This document shows positions 48,226-50,897 of a stretch of DNA of 50,897 nucleotides, piece after piece. Every line of letters starts with the position of its first letter. The stretch's first letter is position 1. Under the pieces are notes generated by a model. That model had not been told where the DNA came from. It searched no databases and saw nothing but the letters and a program-made list of their open reading frames with translations. The DNA is from URNF01 sp045649855. Lineage in GTDB: Bacteria; Bacillota; Clostridia; Oscillospirales; Acutalibacteraceae. The stretch lies in contig JAZRQN010000073.1 in the NCBI GenBank assembly GCA_045649855.1, forward strand, positions 1 through 50,897, given 5' to 3'. The translations under genes were made by a program, and so were the position numbers.

Positions 48226-49293
48226 ATGATCGTATTGATACCTGCTTATCAGCCGGATGAAGAATTGATCAAACTGACACAACGATTTGTCGATGAAACC
48301 GACTTTTCCATCATTGTAGTCAATGACGGCAGTTCTGCGGACAAAGATGCCGTGTTTGCACAACTCCCCTCTGCTTGTACCCTGCTGACCCACGAGGTCA
48401 ACAAAGGCAAGGGACGTGCCATGAAAACCGGCATGCAATATATTGCAGAGCATTTCCCGAAAACGGAAGGTGTCGTGGTCGTGGATGCCGATGGACAGCA
48501 CTTGCTCCCTGATGTGCTGAACGTTTGCGCAGAATTGAAAGAGAATCCCGATTCCTTGGTTTTGGGGTCTCGTAAATTCACCGGAAAAGTACCGTTCCGC
48601 AGCAAATTCGGCAACACCATCACTCGTTACGTATTTGCCGCCGCGAGCGGACAGATGGTACACGATACCCAAACGGGTTTGCGAGCCTTTTCCGTATCTT
48701 TAATCCCGCAACTGCTGGAATTTAACGGCGATCGATACGAATATGAAATGAATATGCTGTTGGGTGCTGCAAAACAGGGCATTCCAATGCGTGAGGTGTA
48801 CATAGAAACCGTATATCTGGACGAAGAAAACTCTTCTTCCCATTTTCATCCGTTTCGCGATTCCATGCGCATTTACGGCTGTATTTTCAAATTTGTCGTT
48901 CCGTCTTTGTTGAAGTTCGGAACCTCTTCCCTGGCAGCGTTTGTGATTGATACTGCGCTGTTGTTATTGCTGGAATGGTTGTTTGGTCTGACCGTTCTTG
49001 CCGCGTCGGTACAGCTGCTTCTCTGTGTCGTGATCGCACGCGTTTGCAGTTCAATATTCAATTTCTTTGTCAATCAACGTTTGGTTTTCAAAAACCACAA
49101 CGATCCCTGGCGTGCATTACTCAAATATTACGCGCTGGTGGTTGTGATCCTTTGTTTAAACTACGGACTGATGTTCGTTTTGAAACTGATTGTGGGATTG
49201 CCTACCATTGTAGCAAAATTGCTGGTTGAAGCGATTTTGTTCCTGTTCAGTTACAGCATGCAACAACTGTTCGTATTCAAAAAGAACCATTAA
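48226..49293 (+). CDS. GT2 glycosyltransferase fused to a GtrA-like membrane domain
   Basis: A 355-residue protein. Residues about 1-215 are a DPM1-like GT2 (MIVLIPAYQPDEEL; VVNDGSSADKD; VVVDADGQHLLPD; GSRKFTGKVPFRSKFGN). From about 225 a GtrA-type domain of four membrane helices follows (LLKFGTSSLAAFVIDTALL; NFFVNQRLVFK; final SYSMQQLFVFKK). Such fusions transfer a sugar to undecaprenyl phosphate and move it across the membrane for later decoration. ATG 48226 is chosen on its GAGGTG site. Domain calls are firm; sugar and acceptor unknown. Confidence 0.9.
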   Translation: MIVLIPAYQPDEELIKLTQRFVDETDFSIIVVNDGSSADKDAVFAQLPSACTLLTHEVNKGKGRAMKTGMQYIAEHFPKTEGVVVVDADGQHLLPDVLNVCAELKENPDSLVLGSRKFTGKVPFRSKFGNTITRYVFAAASGQMVHDTQTGLRAFSVSLIPQLLEFNGDRYEYEMNMLLGAAKQGIPMREVYIETVYLDEENSSSHFHPFRDSMRIYGCIFKFVVPSLLKFGTSSLAAFVIDTALLLLLEWLFGLTVLAASVQLLLCVVIARVCSSIFNFFVNQRLVFKNHNDPWRALLKYYALVVVILCLNYGLMFVLKLIVGLPTIVAKLLVEAILFLFSYSMQQLFVFKKNH

Positions 49294-49325
49294 CAAACAA
49301 TATTATTGATAAGGTGGAAATCATT

Positions 49326-50897
49326 ATGGCGTATACACTTGCACAAAAACTAATTCGTTCTCATCTCGTCAGCGGCGAGATGACCGTTGGCAGTGAAATT
49401 GGTCTTCGCATCGACCAGACACTGACGCAGGATGCGACCGGTACCATGGCGTATCTGGAATTCGAAGCGATGGGTATTCCGCGTGTTAAAACCGAACTTT
49501 CGGTCGCGTATATCGATCACAACACCCTGCAAACCGGCTTTGAAAACGCGGATGATCATCGTTACATCCAGTCGGTATGCAAAAAACACGGTTTGTTCTT
49601 CTCTCGTCCCGGTAACGGCATTTGCCACCAGGTACATTTGGAACGTTTTGGCATTCCCGGCAAGACCCTCATCGGTTCGGACAGCCACACCCCCACCGGC
49701 GGCGGCATCGGTATGCTCGCATTCGGCGCAGGCGGTCTGGACGTTGCGGTCGCTATGGGCGGCGGTACATACTACATCACCATGCCCAAAATGGTGAAAG
49801 TCGAACTGCTCGGCAAACTGCAGCCTTGGGTTGCCGCGAAAGATATCATTCTGGAAGTGTTGCGCAGAATGTCCGTAAAGGGCGGTGTCGGCAAGATCAT
49901 CGAATATGCCGGCGAAGGCGTTAAAACACTGTCGGTGCCCGAGCGCGCGACCATCACCAACATGGGTGCGGAACTCGGCGCTTCCACCTCTATTTTCCCG
50001 TCTGATGATATCACCCGTGCGTTTATGAAAGCACAGGGCCGTGAGCAAGATTGGGTGGAAATCCTGCCCGATGAAGGCGCGGAATATGACGAGGTCATCA
50101 CCATTGATCTCAATGAGTTGAAACCGCTTGCCGCTTGCCCCCATTCTCCCGACGCTGTCAAAGCAGTGGAAGAAATCGGCGAAATCAAAGTGGATCAGTG
50201 CTGTATTGGTTCTTGCACCAACTCCTCGCTGTACGATATGCTGAAAGTAGCCGCTATCCTGAAAGGCAAGACTGTGCATCCCGATGTCAGCCTTTCTATC
50301 GCACCCGGTTCCAAACAGGTATACAATATGCTGGCGGAGTGCGGTGCTTTGGCGGATATGATTGCTGCAGGTGCGCGTATTCTGGAATGCGCTTGCGGTC
50401 CTTGTATCGGTATGGGTCAATCCCCCAATTCCAAAGGCGTTTCCCTGCGTACTTTCAACCGTAACTTTGAAGGTCGTTCGGGTACTGCGGATGCAGGCGT
50501 ATATCTGGTCAGCCCCGAAACCGCCGCTGTGTCTGCTTTGACCGGTGTGTTCACCGATGCGCGTAAAATGGGCGATGCACCCGTAGTCAACATGCCCACT
50601 TCTTTTATGATCAACGACAATATGATCGTACCTCCCGCACCCGTTGAGGAAATGGACAGCGTGGAGATCTTGCGCGGTCCGAATATCAAGCCTTTCCCCC
50701 AGACCGCACCGTTGGCGGACACTATCACGGCAGACGTCTTGTTGAAGGTCGGCGATAACATCACCACCGACCACATTATGCCTGCAGGTGCTAAAATCCT
50801 CCCCTTGCGTTCCAACATTCCCGCTATTTCGGAACACTGCTTCACCCGTTGTGATGAAGAGTTCCCTACCCGTTGCAAAGCGGCAGGTAAAGGCATC
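49326..50897 (+). CDS. Aconitate hydratase, C-terminus cut by window edge
   Basis: The first 524 codons of a Clostridial-type aconitase. It begins MAYTLAQKLIRSHLVSGEM and carries TLIGSDSHTPTGGGIG, the [4Fe-4S] Cys residues in CCIGSCTNSS and CACGPCIGMGQ, and the swivel domain start (KVGDNITTDHIMPAG). It isomerises citrate to isocitrate; the compact swivel arrangement could also fit homoaconitase or LeuC-like variants, but the whole resembles the monomeric aconitase group of about 640 residues. AAGGTGG precedes ATG 49326. The end lies beyond 50897. Confidence 0.88.
   Translation, partial: MAYTLAQKLIRSHLVSGEMTVGSEIGLRIDQTLTQDATGTMAYLEFEAMGIPRVKTELSVAYIDHNTLQTGFENADDHRYIQSVCKKHGLFFSRPGNGICHQVHLERFGIPGKTLIGSDSHTPTGGGIGMLAFGAGGLDVAVAMGGGTYYITMPKMVKVELLGKLQPWVAAKDIILEVLRRMSVKGGVGKIIEYAGEGVKTLSVPERATITNMGAELGASTSIFPSDDITRAFMKAQGREQDWVEILPDEGAEYDEVITIDLNELKPLAACPHSPDAVKAVEEIGEIKVDQCCIGSCTNSSLYDMLKVAAILKGKTVHPDVSLSIAPGSKQVYNMLAECGALADMIAAGARILECACGPCIGMGQSPNSKGVSLRTFNRNFEGRSGTADAGVYLVSPETAAVSALTGVFTDARKMGDAPVVNMPTSFMINDNMIVPPAPVEEMDSVEILRGPNIKPFPQTAPLADTITADVLLKVGDNITTDHIMPAGAKILPLRSNIPAISEHCFTRCDEEFPTRCKAAGKGI

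Noticed and set aside
49350..50837. Minus-strand open frame of 495 codons
   Set aside because: Opposite the aconitase gene with its Fe-S Cys motifs; no ribosome site or domain.

Overview
The window looks like a chromosome segment from a spore-forming low-to-mid GC Firmicute of the class Clostridia, with an Oscillospiraceae/Ruminococcaceae flavour. The reasons are: a yabP-yabQ-divIC-yabR sporulation/division cluster next to mazG and HU; the order recJ-relA-dtd-MBL-hemZ; a perfect CIRCE operator before groES-groEL; an HPr-like protein lacking the active-site His; TTGACA/TATAAT promoters with 16-17 bp spacing; strong GGAGG ribosome sites; and regular use of TTG starts. Species cannot be named from sequence alone.

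Layout. 1-9645 (minus): a cell-surface glycopolymer operon with a partial rmlA, an ABC-2 exporter pair (TagG/TagH or Wzm/Wzt type), an ATP-grasp/HAD fusion, a GT2/CDP-glycerol-transferase fusion, an extended SDR, an IspD/TarI-type cytidylyltransferase, a DegT aminotransferase and a GT2. This resembles a teichoic-acid-like polymer that may carry an amino sugar or amino-alditol. 9843-15057: an SGNH hydrolase, a sodium:solute symporter, tRNA-Leu(TAG) followed by two tandem tRNA-derived structured repeats, and a GH78 rhamnosidase. 15189-20391: feoA-feoB, a DUF3810 metallopeptidase, a Crh-like HPr and mtaB. 20434-23617: groEL, groES, CIRCE and an RlmL-type methyltransferase.

23691-26794 (minus): mazG, HU, a frameshifted rqcP (yabO), then yabP-yabQ-divIC-yabR behind what reads as a sigma-E-type sporulation promoter. 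26938-35138: a zinc-ribbon protein, uridine kinase, hemZ, an MBL hydrolase, dtd, relA and recJ. 35271-38452: a CapA-like phosphatase and a GH110-like beta-helix protein. 38653-41073: a DtxR-family regulator with an operator over its own -10 box, convergent with two CobW GTPases (one fused to a DUF1980-like domain, one with a His-rich loop).

41218-49293: a penicillin-binding-like serine hydrolase, glyA, DUF378, ackA divergent from tmcAL, a Gfo/Idh/MocA oxidoreductase, a TauE/SafE transporter split into two half-size genes and a GT2-GtrA protein. 49326 to the edge: a truncated aconitase.

The most unusual item is the tRNA-Leu-linked repeat pair at 12417-12679. Each unit has two hairpins in fixed spacing followed by a copy of the tRNA 3' end, and the long-hairpin arms differ by compensatory changes. 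No phage, IS element or CRISPR array was seen.
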